The position numbers and the translations under genes were made by a program. Shown here piece by piece: positions 34,101 through 41,299 of a stretch of DNA of 64,000 nucleotides. This DNA comes from Dromiciops gliroides (Eukaryota > Chordata > Mammalia > Microbiotheria > Microbiotheriidae): contig NC_057862.1 of NCBI RefSeq assembly GCF_019393635.1, forward strand, positions 94,363,159 through 94,427,158, given 5' to 3'. A model generated the notes under the pieces. It was not told the DNA's origin. It saw only the letters and a list, made by a program, of their open reading frames with translations, and made no database searches. Positions within the stretch are counted from its first letter, which is position 1, and every line of letters starts with the position of its first letter.

Positions 34101-35038
34101 CATTCCAACTCCCCGTGGGATAACCTAATAGTTACCAGGTTCTCTTGCCAGGAAGCTAAGCAAGAAGTAGTTAGGGATCTGCAAACCTGTCCATCTAAAG
34201 GAGCAGTCTCACTTTCTTCCTGTCCTGCTTAAGGGATGATGCTGGAAGCCACATTCCCAGGTTGGATCCCTGAGGGATTCTACCAGCTGAGTGCCACAGC
34301 AACCACTTAATTTAAAGACAATGGGGGAGGGGCAGCTAGGTGGCACAGTGGATAGAGCACCAGCCCTGGATTCAAGAGAACCTGAGTTCAAATCCGGCCT
34401 CAGACCCTTAACACTTACTAGCTGTGTGACCCTGGGCAAGTCACTTAACCCCAATTGTCTCACCAAAAAACAAACAAACAACCAAAAACCAAAACTAAAC
34501 AAATAAAGACAATGGGGACCTAGGCCCAGAAAACCAAATTCTCCAAAAGGAAACAAAAAAGGTTCACTTAAAAAAAATCAAGTGAGACCCTTCTAAACAC
34601 CATGCCTTTGGATACCTGTTAAAAAATCAAGCGTTCACTTCTCAGGGCAGAATTTCACTTACCTGTTATATTTTCATAGTAAATCCAAAGTTTGTCCAAA
34701 AACGTCTCCAATTCAGCATTCCTGTTTTCTCTACTGCCCTCAATGGCAGAAAAGAGGGCTGCTCCCAACAGGGCATAGATGATCAAGCAAGATAGGAAAA
34801 AGAGGTTTGGGAAGATTACCCCACAGGCTCTGTAGCAGCGATTCTTTTTTGGTCGTGTGTTTTCAGCTTCCACTTCTGAAAGTCTTGGGACTAGAAATGA
34901 TCCCCTGTCAGGATTCAGATATCTGGAATTTCGTCTCTTGGGAGCTTCTTTCCCATTTGGGACATGGAATATCGCCTTGTCAGGGTCCATATTGTAAGAA
35001 ACCTGTCCGTTGGCAGCCTCTTTTCCTTGAGGAACCAT
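16265..35038 (-). CDS. KCNK18: TRESK two-pore-domain potassium channel, three coding exons
   Basis: Joining 35038-34663, 29063-28917 and 17061-16265 gives 439 codons plus TAG. TRESK is a plasma-membrane background K+ channel that sets resting potential in sensory neurons and is activated by calcium through calcineurin; it works as a dimer. Seen here: TM1 about residues 76-98, sequon NIT at 123-125 in the extracellular cap, first pore filter TVGYGD at 173-178, TM2 about 186-208, a cytoplasmic loop of about 130 residues, TM3 about 341-364, second filter TIGFGD at 383-388, TM4 about 394-418 and a short tail. The loop has a PxIxIT-type calcineurin dock, PNIVVT (254-259), and a 14-3-3 site RSNSCPEL (309-316); this pair is diagnostic for TRESK within the K2P family. 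All introns are phase 1 with GT-AG ends. Human TRESK is 384 residues; the surplus here is mainly N-terminal. The reading frame is intact, so the gene looks functional. Confidence 0.95.
17596..17749 (-). mobile_element. CORE-SINE with 13-bp target duplication
   Basis: Poly(T) then GCGGGGCAATGGGGGTTAAG ('B' tail) to CACCTAGCTGCCCC. CAACCCCTTTCTC at 17583-17595 and 17752-17764. About 20 bp between the anticodon-loop region and the A box are missing (GAATCCATTACACC). Confidence 0.93.
17885..17995 (-). repeat. unclassified dispersed repeat, copy 2
   Basis: AACATTTATTATGCAATGTA... CTTGCCTTCACGGAGTTTAC; same family as 11805. Confidence 0.55.
18397..18570. repeat. degenerate ATAAT pentanucleotide tract
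   Basis: About 170 bp keeps a period of five (ATAAT, ATATG, ATACA, GTAAT variants) with heavy substitution. Over 80% A+T. Confidence 0.75.
18953..19212 (+). mobile_element. MIR, near full length
   Basis: Head GTGTAGTGGAAAGAGCAC, GGTTTGAATC B box, CTGAGTTCCAGTTTTCC, AATGAGATAATGTAGG and the 3' end AAAGTGCTATATGGATTTTA. Confidence 0.85.
19215..19660. other. no recognised feature
   Basis: Intronic single-copy sequence. Confidence 0.4.
19665..19800 (-). repeat. unclassified dispersed repeat, copy 3
   Basis: AAGCATTTATTAATCACTGA ... CCAGGCACTGTGCTAGG ... CAGGGAGTTTACATTCTATT. The MITE at 19802 is inserted at its edge. Confidence 0.65.
19802..19992. mobile_element. mariner-like MITE (191 bp)
   Basis: Flanked by TA (19800-19801 and 19993-19994). 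The inverted ends are GGTATCCCAAAAGTCTG and, from the right, CAGGATTCCCCAAAAGTC, and the match continues for about 40 bp (CAGTTTTAAGC / AATTTTAAAC, AGCTTAAA). TA target use and the CCCAAAAGTC terminus are typical of Tc1/mariner elements. The AT-rich core cannot encode transposase. Confidence 0.85.
20275..20420 (-). repeat. unclassified dispersed repeat, copy 4
   Basis: GCATGCATTATATATGC..CCAGGCACTGAGG..AGATACAGAGACAAAAGACA..TAGAAGCTTATACTTCACT. Confidence 0.6.
21068..21430. repeat. long polypyrimidine tract, (TTC)n/(TCC)n
   Basis: Over 300 bp nearly free of purines on the plus strand: TTC (21068-21112), TCC (21113-21149), mixed, TTC again (21186-21230), then TCC/CTT mixtures. Because KCNK18 is on the minus strand, its pre-mRNA carries a GAA/GGA run here. 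Poly-Leu, Ser, Pro and Phe frames are artefacts. Confidence 0.95.
21440..23045 (+). mobile_element. L2 LINE with recognisable reverse-transcriptase remnant
   Basis: 21960-22244 still translates to an L2/CR1-clade RT stretch: SVLDPLLFYLFTLSLSDCIS, the damaged YADD region (YYLCVADSSVYIS) and MSPGHLKLNISQTQTL. Downstream comes typical L2 3' sequence (CCATGTCACTCCCCTTCTAA, AGACTTAGTTCAAGCCCCAA, GAAAGTGAACTATTAGAGGG) ending in a (GATT)n run at 23020-23043. Dead. Confidence 0.85.
23281..23498. mobile_element. hAT-like non-autonomous DNA element
   Basis: Inverted ends AGGGCTTCTTAAACTT and, from the right, AAAGCTTCTTAAATT. The interior has the (ATCT)n/(ATTT)n microsatellite. A clean 8-bp target duplication is not visible. 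Confidence 0.5.
23359..23406. repeat. (ATCT)n-(ATTT)n microsatellite
   Basis: About six ATCT units followed by five ATTT units. Confidence 0.95.
23590..23825 (+). mobile_element. RTE-tailed CORE-SINE
   Basis: Sense order: tRNA-like head (GTACAGTGGATACAG), CORE, CTCAGTTTCCTCATCTGTAA, AAACCACTCCAGTGATCTTT, then the RTE tail GTCACAAAGAGTCAGATATA..TGACTGAACAACA. Confidence 0.9.
24275..24430 (+). mobile_element. MIR fragment
   Basis: TTTAGTGGAAAGAGTGCTGT, TATGATCTTGAACAGGTCA, TTTTGCTATCTGTTATCTAA. Confidence 0.7.
24745..25170 (-). mobile_element. L1 internal fragment
   Basis: Closely parallels 3680-4150 of the first L1 (CCCATAGGTTTTGATACATT, TAATGAAGTTATTGTTTCTA). No open frame. Confidence 0.75.
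25183..25320 (+). mobile_element. MIR fragment
   Basis: GTGGAAAGAGCCGTGGGC, CTGTGTGACCTTGGCTTC, GGGTCTCAGTTTCTTCTGTA. Confidence 0.75.
25682..25945 (+). mobile_element. MIR, near full length
   Basis: GGACAGAGTGCTAGGCCTGG, AAATTCAAATCC, CCTGTGTGACCTTAGGGAAA, TAAAATAGGGTTAATAATAG, TAGGTATTATATAAATGTTA. Confidence 0.85.
25950..28115. other. intronic DNA with little recognisable content
   Basis: Over 2 kb of KCNK18 intron 2 without clear repeats except a CR1/MIR3-like tail near 27400-27470 (GGTTGGTCTAGATGACATCT). No splice-bounded open exon found on either strand. Confidence 0.5.
28120..28203. repeat. (TG)n-(GA)n compound microsatellite
   Basis: About 60 bp of TG followed by 16 bp of GA. Confidence 0.97.
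28480..28600 (+). mobile_element. MIR fragment
   Basis: GGTTTCAAATCCTGTCTCTG, CTGGCTGAATGACTCC, CCACTTCACCTC. Confidence 0.6.
28917..29063 (-). CDS. KCNK18: KCNK18 coding exon 2: extracellular cap and first pore helix
   Basis: A 147-nt exon giving residues 126-174 and the first base of codon 175. The acceptor is a pyrimidine-rich tract ending TTTATAG and the donor is GTAAGA. The 3' half encodes DWSFLGSLFFCCTVFTTVG, the pore helix and start of selectivity filter 1. The intron cuts inside the first Gly codon of the GYG filter (G|GT). The cap part is rich in charged residues and weakly conserved, as is usual for this family. Confidence 0.95.
29385..29500 (+). mobile_element. MIR fragment
   Basis: CATGTGACCTTAGGAAAGCC and TTTATCCATCAATAGGG match CORE and post-CORE. 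Confidence 0.6.
29625..29850 (-). mobile_element. MIR, antisense
   Basis: TTATTAATCCTCTACTATAT, AGTATTATCTCATTTGGTCC, GAGTGACTTTCCCAGGGTCA, CCATTGCACCACCTACTTGCC. Its head abuts the AAGG microsatellite. Confidence 0.8.
29853..30014. repeat. (AAGG)n microsatellite, about 160 bp
   Basis: Nearly perfect tetranucleotide run with one GGGA-rich interruption near 29872-29890. It encodes only repeat frames. Confidence 0.98.
30020..30128 (-). repeat. unclassified dispersed repeat, copy 5
   Basis: ACACATTTATTAAACTCCTA then CTACTCTCAAGGAGCTCACA. Confidence 0.55.
30406..31416 (-). mobile_element. 5'-truncated L1 with target duplication
   Basis: Antisense L1: 3' UTR (30410-30790) and the ORF2 C terminus (30794-31210 still open: HCWWSCELIQPFW, IPFDPAIPLLGLFPKE, KIFIAALFVVARNWK, NEMSRTRR). 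AAAAATGATCATTTCT on the left and AAAACATGATAATTTCT on the right (31417-31434) are the target duplication. Located in KCNK18 intron 1. Confidence 0.9.
32062..32415 (+). repeat. left arm of an inverted duplication
   Basis: Its reverse complement matches 33523-34033 at about 85% by eye, e.g. TTTGGGGGTACTTGAAGAGA, GGCTTACTAAGGGAAAGA, AGCAAGCAGAGATAATGACA and CTACACCCTTGGCTGGGGCC. No known repeat family recognised. Confidence 0.9.
32818..33005 (+). mobile_element. MIR fragment
   Basis: CCTGGATCTGGAGTCAGAGG, TGAATGACTATGAGCAAGTC, CTCAGTTTCCTCATTTGTAA. Confidence 0.8.
33371..33518 (-). mobile_element. CORE-SINE with 13-bp target duplication
   Basis: GTGATGTCATATC (33358-33370) and GTGATGCCATATC (33521-33533). 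'A'-type tail. It sits exactly at the inner end of the right arm of the inverted duplication. Confidence 0.93.
33523..34033 (-). repeat. right arm of the inverted duplication, split by a SINE
   Basis: Reverse-complement partner of 32062-32415. The SINE at 33702-33816 is inserted in it and absent from the left arm, so the duplication is older than that insertion. Confidence 0.9.
33702..33816 (+). mobile_element. CORE-SINE lacking its B-box region
   Basis: Runs GGGGCAGCTAGGTGGCACAG...GAGCACCAG then directly ACATTTAACACTTACTAGC; about 40 bp holding the anticodon arm and B box are missing, with CAG at both edges. AGGGTTGGACA flanks it (33691-33701 and 33818-33828). Confidence 0.9.
34327..34504 (+). 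mobile_element. CORE-SINE with 13-bp target duplication
   Basis: 'A' tail with (AAAC)n. AAAGACAATGGGG at 34314-34326 and 34505-34517. Confidence 0.94.
34663..35038 (-). CDS. KCNK18: KCNK18 coding exon 1: N-terminal repeat region, TM1 and start of cap
   Basis: Codes for residues 1-125 and the first base of codon 126. I chose the ATG at 35038-35036 because it sits in a strong context (GGG before, G after). The same frame stays open upstream to a TAA at 35137-35135 but has no other ATG; a GTG at 35074 is the only alternative-looking start. The exon ends ACAG followed by the consensus donor GTAAGT (34662-34657). Residues 2-49 are two imperfect 24-residue repeats, followed by a basic stretch (RPKKNR) and TM1 (FFLSCLIIYALLGAALFSAI). 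The repeat region is absent from my recollection of human TRESK, which has only about 20 residues before TM1. Confidence 0.9.
34892..35035 (-). repeat. coding tandem duplication, 2 x 72 bp, in KCNK18 exon 1
   Basis: Residues 2-25 and 26-49 align without gaps: 10 of 24 identical (V-P-x-G-K-E-A at the start, P-D near the end) plus conservative changes. A third start (VPRL) follows. The DNA repeats share GGGAC..GAAAT/GGAAT and CTGTCAGG/TTGTCAGG. Confidence 0.8.
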
Positions 35039-35465
35039 CCCACAAAGATGAAGAAGAATGGGGGAGTTTTCCACTTTCAGTGCATTAGTTGAGAATGTTC
35101 CAGAGGAGGCAGGAAGCTGCTGGCAACTAATTAATTAAATCAAGAAGATCTGGTCAGATGACATCCCAGCCCCCCATCGCCAAAACCCCAAATGCTATTG
35201 ATATGGCCACCTGTGATGCTGATAGAAACCCACTTTATAGCTAACATCCAATGGCTTGAGAAGGATGGGTTTACTCTGGTGAGTTTTTCCCCTAGCTTTA
35301 GTTTCCAACTGGTGATGGGTGTCTGCAGTTCTACTCTCAAAATGTTCAGTGGGATTATTTATTATTATTTACCTAACATCTGTGGTTGGGACTTTGTTCT
35401 AATCAGGCCTCTGGTATTAGGTTGATGTGCAGTGTAGGGTGTTTGTCTGGGACTGCAGTTGTCTA

Positions 35466-35472
35466 TTTTATA
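35466..35472 (-). promoter_or_regulatory. candidate TATA box upstream of KCNK18
   Basis: TATAAAA on the minus strand about 430 nt upstream of the chosen ATG, just before a MIR at 35490. If used, transcription would begin near 35440 and give a leader of about 400 nt. No CpG-rich stretch is visible around exon 1. TATA-like strings are common in AT-rich DNA, so this is weak. Confidence 0.2.
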
Positions 35473-35489
35473 CCTTTCTCTGTTGACAA

Positions 35490-35730
35490 CATCTGGGCAG
35501 CTAGGTAAGGCAGCCAGATACCGTGCCTGAGCTCAAGTTAGGAAGACCTGAGTTCAAATCCAGTCTCAGAAACTTACTTAGCTGTATACCTTAGGCAAGT
35601 CACATAACCTAAGTTTCATCTGTAAAATGGGGATAATAGTAGCATCTGCTTTCCAGGGATGTTGTAAAGAACAAAGGAGATAATAATTGTGAAGTTCTTG
35701 GAATATAATAGGTGTTTGATGTTTATTGAT
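35490..35730 (+). mobile_element. MIR, near full length
   Basis: GAGTTCAAATCCAGTCTCAG, GCTGTATACCTTAGGCAAGT, TTTCATCTGTAAAATGGGGA, ATAATAGGTGTTTGATGTTT. Lies just upstream of the KCNK18 promoter region. Confidence 0.85.
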
Positions 35731-35845
35731 TTTTTATTATTTACAATGCTTTATTAGCCTTCACTTCACATGGGGCCCTCTTTGAATGTGGGCTTGTTTG
35801 GTCTACCTTCTATCTAAGAATTCTACTATTAAAACTCAATCATGG

Positions 35846-35992
35846 GGGCAGCTAGGTGGCGCAGTGGATAAAGCACCGGCCCTGGATTCAGGAGGACCTG
35901 AGTTCAAATCCAGCCTCAGACACTTGACACTTACTAGCTGTGTGACCCTGGGTAAGTCACTTAACCCCAATTGCCCCCCCCCAAAAAAAACC
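35846..35992 (+). mobile_element. CORE-SINE with 13-bp target duplication
   Basis: AACTCAATCATGG at 35833-35845 and 35993-36005. Confidence 0.95.
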
Positions 35993-36043
35993 AACTCAAT
36001 CATGGTCCATGGTGGCCCAACAAATCAACCACCAGCTCTTCAC

Positions 36044-36147
36044 GCAGAGTCACACAGCTAGTAAGTGTCAAGTGTCTGAGGTTGGATTTGAACTCAGGTC
36101 CTGAATCCAGGGCCAATGCTTTACCCACAGTGCCACCTATCTGCCCT
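36044..36147 (-). mobile_element. truncated CORE-SINE
   Basis: Lacks the 3' tail; AGAGTCACACAGCTAGTAAG to CACCTATCTGCCC. Confidence 0.85.
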
Positions 36148-36344
36148 TCGACCAGTCCTTCTATGAGTTAAAGGTCATCAAAATCTAAACTAGGCAGGTA
36201 GAAATAGGATTAGCCTGTTTAGGCTAATGATTAGGGTTTTTGGTTAAAGACCCCATTTTCTAGGGGAATGGAAGAGTTCCCTCTGAGCCTGCTGTTTCTG
36301 ATACCCTACTGTAATCATACCTAATGACATCCCTTGGGATAGCA

Positions 36345-36450
36345 ACCAGCAAGTGTTTATTAAGCAGGTTCTATGTGCCCAGCACTAAGGGAAATATAAA
36401 GAGGGAACAAAGAAAAGAAACAAGCATTTATTAAGTGCTTACTATGTCCC
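36345..36450 (-). repeat. unclassified dispersed repeat, copy 6
   Basis: Two successive partial starts: AAGTGTTTATTAAGCAGGTT and AAGCATTTATTAAGTGCTTA. Confidence 0.5.
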
Positions 36451-36457
36451 CTCCTAG

Positions 36458-39168
36458 ATCGCTGCATTGTTGCGGCAGAGTGACTTACACAGCTCAATGA
36501 AACAATGAGCTCTTCTGCCCAGGGTTGCCCAAGATGGACAGTTCATAGTGGAGAATTCTGACAAAGGATGATCCACTGAAGCAGGAAATGGCAAAGCACT
36601 TCAGTATCTTTGCCAAGAAGACCCCATCGACAATACTAAAATGATCATTGAAACGACATTGGAAGACAAGACCCTCAGTTTTGAATGTGTCTAATGTAAC
36701 TGGGGAAGAGCAGAAGACAACTAAGGTCCAGAAAGATGAAGGGAATTGGCCAAAGCCTAAAGGAAACTCAGCTGTAGATGTGTCTGGTGATGAAAGGAAA
36801 ATCTGATGGTGTAAAGGTCAGTGTTTCCTAGGAACCTGGAACGTAAGATATATGAACCAAGCTAAGTTGGATGCAGTCAAACAGAAGATGGAAAGTTCAA
36901 ACATTGACATCTTGGGTGTCAGTGAACTTAAATGGACTGGACTGGATGAAATGACAGAATGATATCTGTTTCAATATAAAGCAAACCATTCAATATCACA
37001 GTAATATAAATCTATACTCCAACCACTGATGCTGAGAGGTCAAAGTTGCTTGATTCTATGAAGAAAATCTCAAAGAAAAAGAGCAAGAAAACAAAATTGC
37101 TGTCTGATAAGGACTTATAAAAAAACTGAGGTAAGAAGGAAAGGGAAAAGAGAAGGAAAAAGAAAAAGATGCTTGACTGAATGCAGAATTCCAGAGAAAA
37201 TCAAGAAGTTATAAGGTTTTCTTAAGTGGGCAATGCAAAGAAATAGAAGAAAACAATAAAATGGTAAAGACAAGAGATCTCATAAAGAAAATTAGACATA
37301 CCAAAGTTTCATGCAAAAATGGGCATGATAAAAGACAAAAATTGGTAGAGACCTAATTGAAGTAGAAGAGGTTAAGAAGCAGTGGCAAGAATATATAGAA
37401 GAATATATATATATGCATAGATATATAATTTCTCTATATATTTTTTTTCAGAGCAATGGGGGTTAAGTGACTTGCTCAGGGTCACACAGCTAGTAAGTGT
37501 CAAGTATCTGAGGTCGGATTTGAACTCAGGTCCTTCTGAATCCAGGGCTGGTGCTTTATCCACTGTGCCACCTAGCTGCCCCCTAGAAGAATTATATAAG
37601 AAAATTATATAAGAAAGATTTTAACATCATTCATAACCACCATGATAGTGTGGTTACTGTTCTAGAGCCATACATCCTGGAGAATGAAGTCAAGTGAGCC
37701 TTGAGAATCATTGCTAAGAATAAGTCTAGTATAAGTGGTGGAACTGTAGCTGAAATATTTAAAATCCTAAAAGATGATGCTGTTAAAAGTACTGCATTCA
37801 ATATGGAAATTTGGAAAACTTAACAGCAGTCATTGGATTAGTAAATATTAGTATTCAGTACAAATCCTAAAGGGCAATCAATGCTAAAGAATTTTCAAAT
37901 TATTGAACTGTGCTCATTTTACACACCAACAAGCTTATACTTAAGATTCTGCAAACAAGGCTTCAGTAATATGTGAATTGAAAATTATTACCAGAAGAAC
38001 AGGCTGGTTTTTAAGAGGGTAGAGGAACTAGAGACCAGATTGCCAACATTCACTGGATTATGGAGAAAGCATGGGAGTTATAGAAAAACATCTGCTTAAC
38101 TGACTACACTAAAGACTTTGACTGTGTGGATCATAACAAAATGTGATGAGTCTTCAAAGAAATGGGAGTACCAGATCATCTTACTTGTCTCCTGGGGAAT
38201 CTGTATGTGGACTAGGAAGCAACGGTGAGAACCAAACATGGAACAACTGATTGATTTAAGATTGGGAAAGGAGTATAACAAGGCTGTACATTGTCACCTT
38301 ATGTTTCATTTATATGAAGAGTTCATCATGAAAAATGCCAGGCTGAATGAATTAAAAGGAAGAATTAAGGTTGTCTGGGAGAAATATCAACAATCTCAGA
38401 TATTCAGATGATACCACTCTGATGGCAGAAAATGGAGAAGAATTAAGAAGTCTCTTGATGAGGGTATAAGAAGAGAGCGTAAAGGCTGGCTTGAAGCTTG
38501 ACACAAAAAGCTCCTAAAATCATGGCAACTGGTCCCATCACTTCCTGGCAAATAGAAGAAGAAATGGAAGCAGTTTCAGATTTTATATTTTTTGGCTCAA
38601 AGATCACTGTAGACAGTAACTGCAGCCATGAAATTCAAAAGATATTTGCTCCTTGGAAGGAAAGCTATGACAAATCTGGACAGAATACTAAAAATCAGAG
38701 ACATCACTGCTGATAAAAGTCCATACAATCAAAGCTTTGGTTCTCCCAGAAGTAATGTATAACTGTGAGAGTCAGAATATTAGGAAAGCTGAGCTCCACA
38801 GAATTGATGTTTTTGTATTATGGTGCTGAAGAAAACTTTTGAGAGTCCCTTGGACAGCAAGGAAATCAAATTGGTCAATACTTAAAGAAATTAATTTAGA
38901 CTGTTCATTGGAAAGAAAAATACTAAAAGCTGAAGCTTAAACACTTTGGTCACATAATGAGACGGCAAGATTCATTGAAAGGATCCTGACATTGGGAAAT
39001 ATTGAATGCAAAAGTGGAAATGGACGGCAGAGGATGAGATGGATAGATAGTGTCATGGAAGCAACAAACATGAGCTTGGACGGATTCAGGAGATAGTGGA
39101 GGATAGAAGTGCCTGGCATGCTCTGGTCCACAGGGTCACAAAGAGTCAAACATGATTAAACCAAAGCA
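36458..39168 (+). mobile_element. RTE-clade (BovB-like) LINE, internally deleted
   Basis: Recognisable translated islands: endonuclease FLGTWNVRYMNQAKLDAVKQ and NIDILGVSELKWTG (36830-36945), RT motif DYTKDFDCVDHN (38101-38137), the SDDTTLMAE counterpart of YADD (38405-38430), and the C-terminal HFGHIMRRQDS-like region (38940-38975). Ends AGGGTCACAAAGAGTCAAAC..CAACAACAA. Many frameshifts; dead. A SINE interrupts it at 37450. Confidence 0.85.
37450..37582 (-). mobile_element. CORE-SINE inside the RTE LINE
   Basis: 'B' tail (CAGAGCAATGGGGGTTAAGT in antisense) to CACCTAGCTGCCCC. Confidence 0.92.
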
Positions 39169-39300
39169 ACAACAAATGTACTAAACACTGTGCTAAAATG
39201 CTGGGGACACAATATTACAATTCAAGCAAAAACAAAAATGGTCCCTACCCTCAAGGAGTTTACATTCTGATAGGAAAAGACAGTACATAAAAGGCAACTG
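39169..39300 (-). repeat. unclassified dispersed repeat, copy 7
   Basis: TGTACTAAACACTGTGCTAA ... CCTACCCTCAAGGAGTTTAC. Begins at the end of the RTE element. Confidence 0.55.
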
Positions 39301-39424
39301 GAGAAGTTGGGGTGGAGTTGGAGGGGATACTTAATGTACCTGGCATGGAAGCATAGTTTTGAAGTCAAGAGAAAGGGATGGGGCCAGGAGGGGAAATATT
39401 AAGAAGTATAAGACACAGTCCCTG

Positions 39425-39560
39425 TACTTTAAGTGTTAGGATCTTAGATTCAGAGTTGGAAGGAACTTCAGATGCTGTCTAGTCCAACCCTTTCATTTTA
39501 TAGATCAGACTGAGGCTCACAGAGGTTAAGTGACTTACCCAAGGTCACCCAGGTAGTGTC
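39425..39560 (-). mobile_element. MIR3-like CORE-SINE fragment
   Basis: TCAGAGTTGGAAGGAACTTC, TCTAGTCCAACCC, AAGTGACTTACCCAAGGTCA. Confidence 0.75.
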
Positions 39561-39564
39561 AAAA

Positions 39565-40735
39565 TCATGGGAGCTTACAGTTTAGTTGAGAAGAAATGCT
39601 ACAAGCATATATGAAAGGCTAATTGGGACAAAAGGTGTCACCAGGCCATGCATAGTGACCAATACTGCAAAATTATCCACTTCTGTGTACAGTTCCTGGC
39701 ATGTAGTGAAAAATGATTTCTGATTTGACTTGGCTTGGTATAGATAACAAGTACTAGAGGTATTCTGAGGCCAATAGAGGACCCTAGGCTTGGGTAGTCT
39801 AGGAAAACTACACAAAGGAGGGATTGGAGCTAGACCTCAAAGTAGGGATCTGATAAGGTCCTTATGGAAACTTGAAAGTTGAATTGTACCAATTCTTCCA
39901 GTTGACCAGAAACTAAGGCTGGAGTCCTATAGGAAAGGGGTCATTCAAGCCTCTGTAAACTGTGATGAAATGGGAGTCATGGAGATGAGAGTACCTTCTC
40001 CCCCAAGGAGCAAGGAAAGGAGGAAAGCTAGGTTAAGAAGACTGGAAAGCATCTGAGGTCCACAAAGGCCATAGGAATGGCTTGCAGAGGTCTATTCTAA
40101 AATAAAAGTAGAAGAAACAAAACTAAACTAAAATAATTTCCTGGAAATATCAGAAATAGGCAGTCACCTGAGAGGCTGTAGGTTGAAAGCCTGGGAAGTA
40201 TCTGAGGATTAGCAAGCAGTCCAGTTTGGCTTAAGGAAAGAGCAAAAGAATGGGGAGAAGGAGGAGAAAAGGCTGGAGACAAATTAAAGAATTTGGACTT
40301 TATTCAGTGGGCGAAAGGAAACCATTAAGAGGTTTTGAGCTGAAGATTTATGCATTAATAAGATTAAACCTGGAAACCATATGAAGAGCAGATTGGAGTG
40401 GGAAGTACCTGGAGGCAGGGAAAACAGGAAGTTACTATACTAGTCCAGGCAAAAGATTATAAGGGGTTAGGCTGGAGAACAGTAGGAAGGGGACAGCTAT
40501 GAGGAAAATTGGTAAGGTGGAGCAATAAGAGTCTAGGACATAGCACCTAAGAAATGGTTAGTCACCATGTCAAGATTTGTCATGGTGAATAGTATAATGT
40601 GTCTCTCTTTGAGATCTGCTCAAACTCTGTGTTTCCTTTAGCCATGATGCCCATTAATCTCCCAAATGCAGTAAAATCCACAAAGATATGCTATTCCACA
40701 GTAGACTGGTCTTATTAAACTTTACCTCCCACAAG
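39565..40735. other. no recognised feature
   Basis: Purine-rich, single-copy-looking flank. A weak repeat-like stretch at 40260-40460 (GACTTTATTCAGTGGGCG, ATTAGAAC-type) resembles 20700-20900, suggesting an unclassified old repeat. No gene. Confidence 0.4.
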
Positions 40736-40744
40736 GGGTATGAT

Positions 40745-40768
40745 TGTGTGTGTGTGTGTGTATGTGTG
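40745..40768. repeat. (TG)n
   Basis: Short dinucleotide run. Confidence 0.9.
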
Positions 40769-40864
40769 GTCTTTGTTTTTGTGCCTGTGTGGGCCTACTG
40801 ATGCAAGTTACTATGATTATGAATAGAAAGGCCACTCAAGTCTAACTTAATTTCTTTTATTTCT

Positions 40865-41013
40865 TTTTTTTTTTTTTAGTGAGGCAATTGGGGTTAAGTG
40901 ACTTGCCCAGGGTCACACAGCTAGTAAGTGTTAAGTGTCTGAGGCCGGATTTGAACTCAGGTACTCCTGACTCCAAGGCCAGTGCTCTATCCACTGCGCC
41001 ACCTAGCTGCCCC
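40865..41013 (-). mobile_element. CORE-SINE with 16-bp target duplication
   Basis: AATTTCTTTTATTTCT at 40849-40864 and 41014-41029. 'A' tail. Confidence 0.95.
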
Positions 41014-41221
41014 AATTTCTTTTATTTCTATTCCCAATATGGGAGCTCTGTCTGGACTCTCCTTTTCAATCTTTGCTGTGGATTTTCCAGTGTTTAAATC
41101 ATAGGTGATGAGGTGTTCTCTGTGGCTACCATTTCTAAGACTCTGCTTTGGAATATTTCGACCTTTTGATTAGTCATGGCCACATTTATAGGATAAAGTT
41201 TTGTCAAAACTTCTTTGCTTA

Positions 41222-41282
41222 GAAAAATTTGAAATTGGAAATCTTATATAAACAAATGTTGAAAACTAAAAAAACAAAAACA
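41222..41282 (+). mobile_element. extremely short L1 3' insertion (about 60 bp)
   Basis: Only the terminal L1 sequence (GAAATTGGAAATCTTATATA, AACAAATGTTGAAAAC) and an A-rich tail. Flanked by a perfect 16-bp target duplication AAAACTTCTTTGCTTA (41206-41221 and 41283-41298). Confidence 0.9.
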
Positions 41283-41299
41283 AAAACTTCTTTGCTTAC

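Larger units (their letters stand above)
29064..34662 (-). other. KCNK18: KCNK18 intron 1 (5,599 bp)
   Basis: Phase-1 intron with consensus ends. It contains an L1 3' end, an AAGG microsatellite, MIRs, three CORE-SINEs and a 0.35-kb inverted duplication, all listed separately. 30130-30390, 31440-32060, 32430-32810 and 34040-34310 show no recognised element. Confidence 0.85.

Noticed and set aside
35036..35074. Longer KCNK18 start at 35074
   Set aside because: That codon is GTG, not ATG. The first in-frame ATG with a strong context is at 35038.
35786..36061. Many short frames containing GGPEFKSxLRHLTLTSCVTLGKS or the reverse frame PRVTQLVSVKCLRPDLNS
   Set aside because: These recur wherever a CORE-SINE lies; they are the SINE translated, not a protein family.
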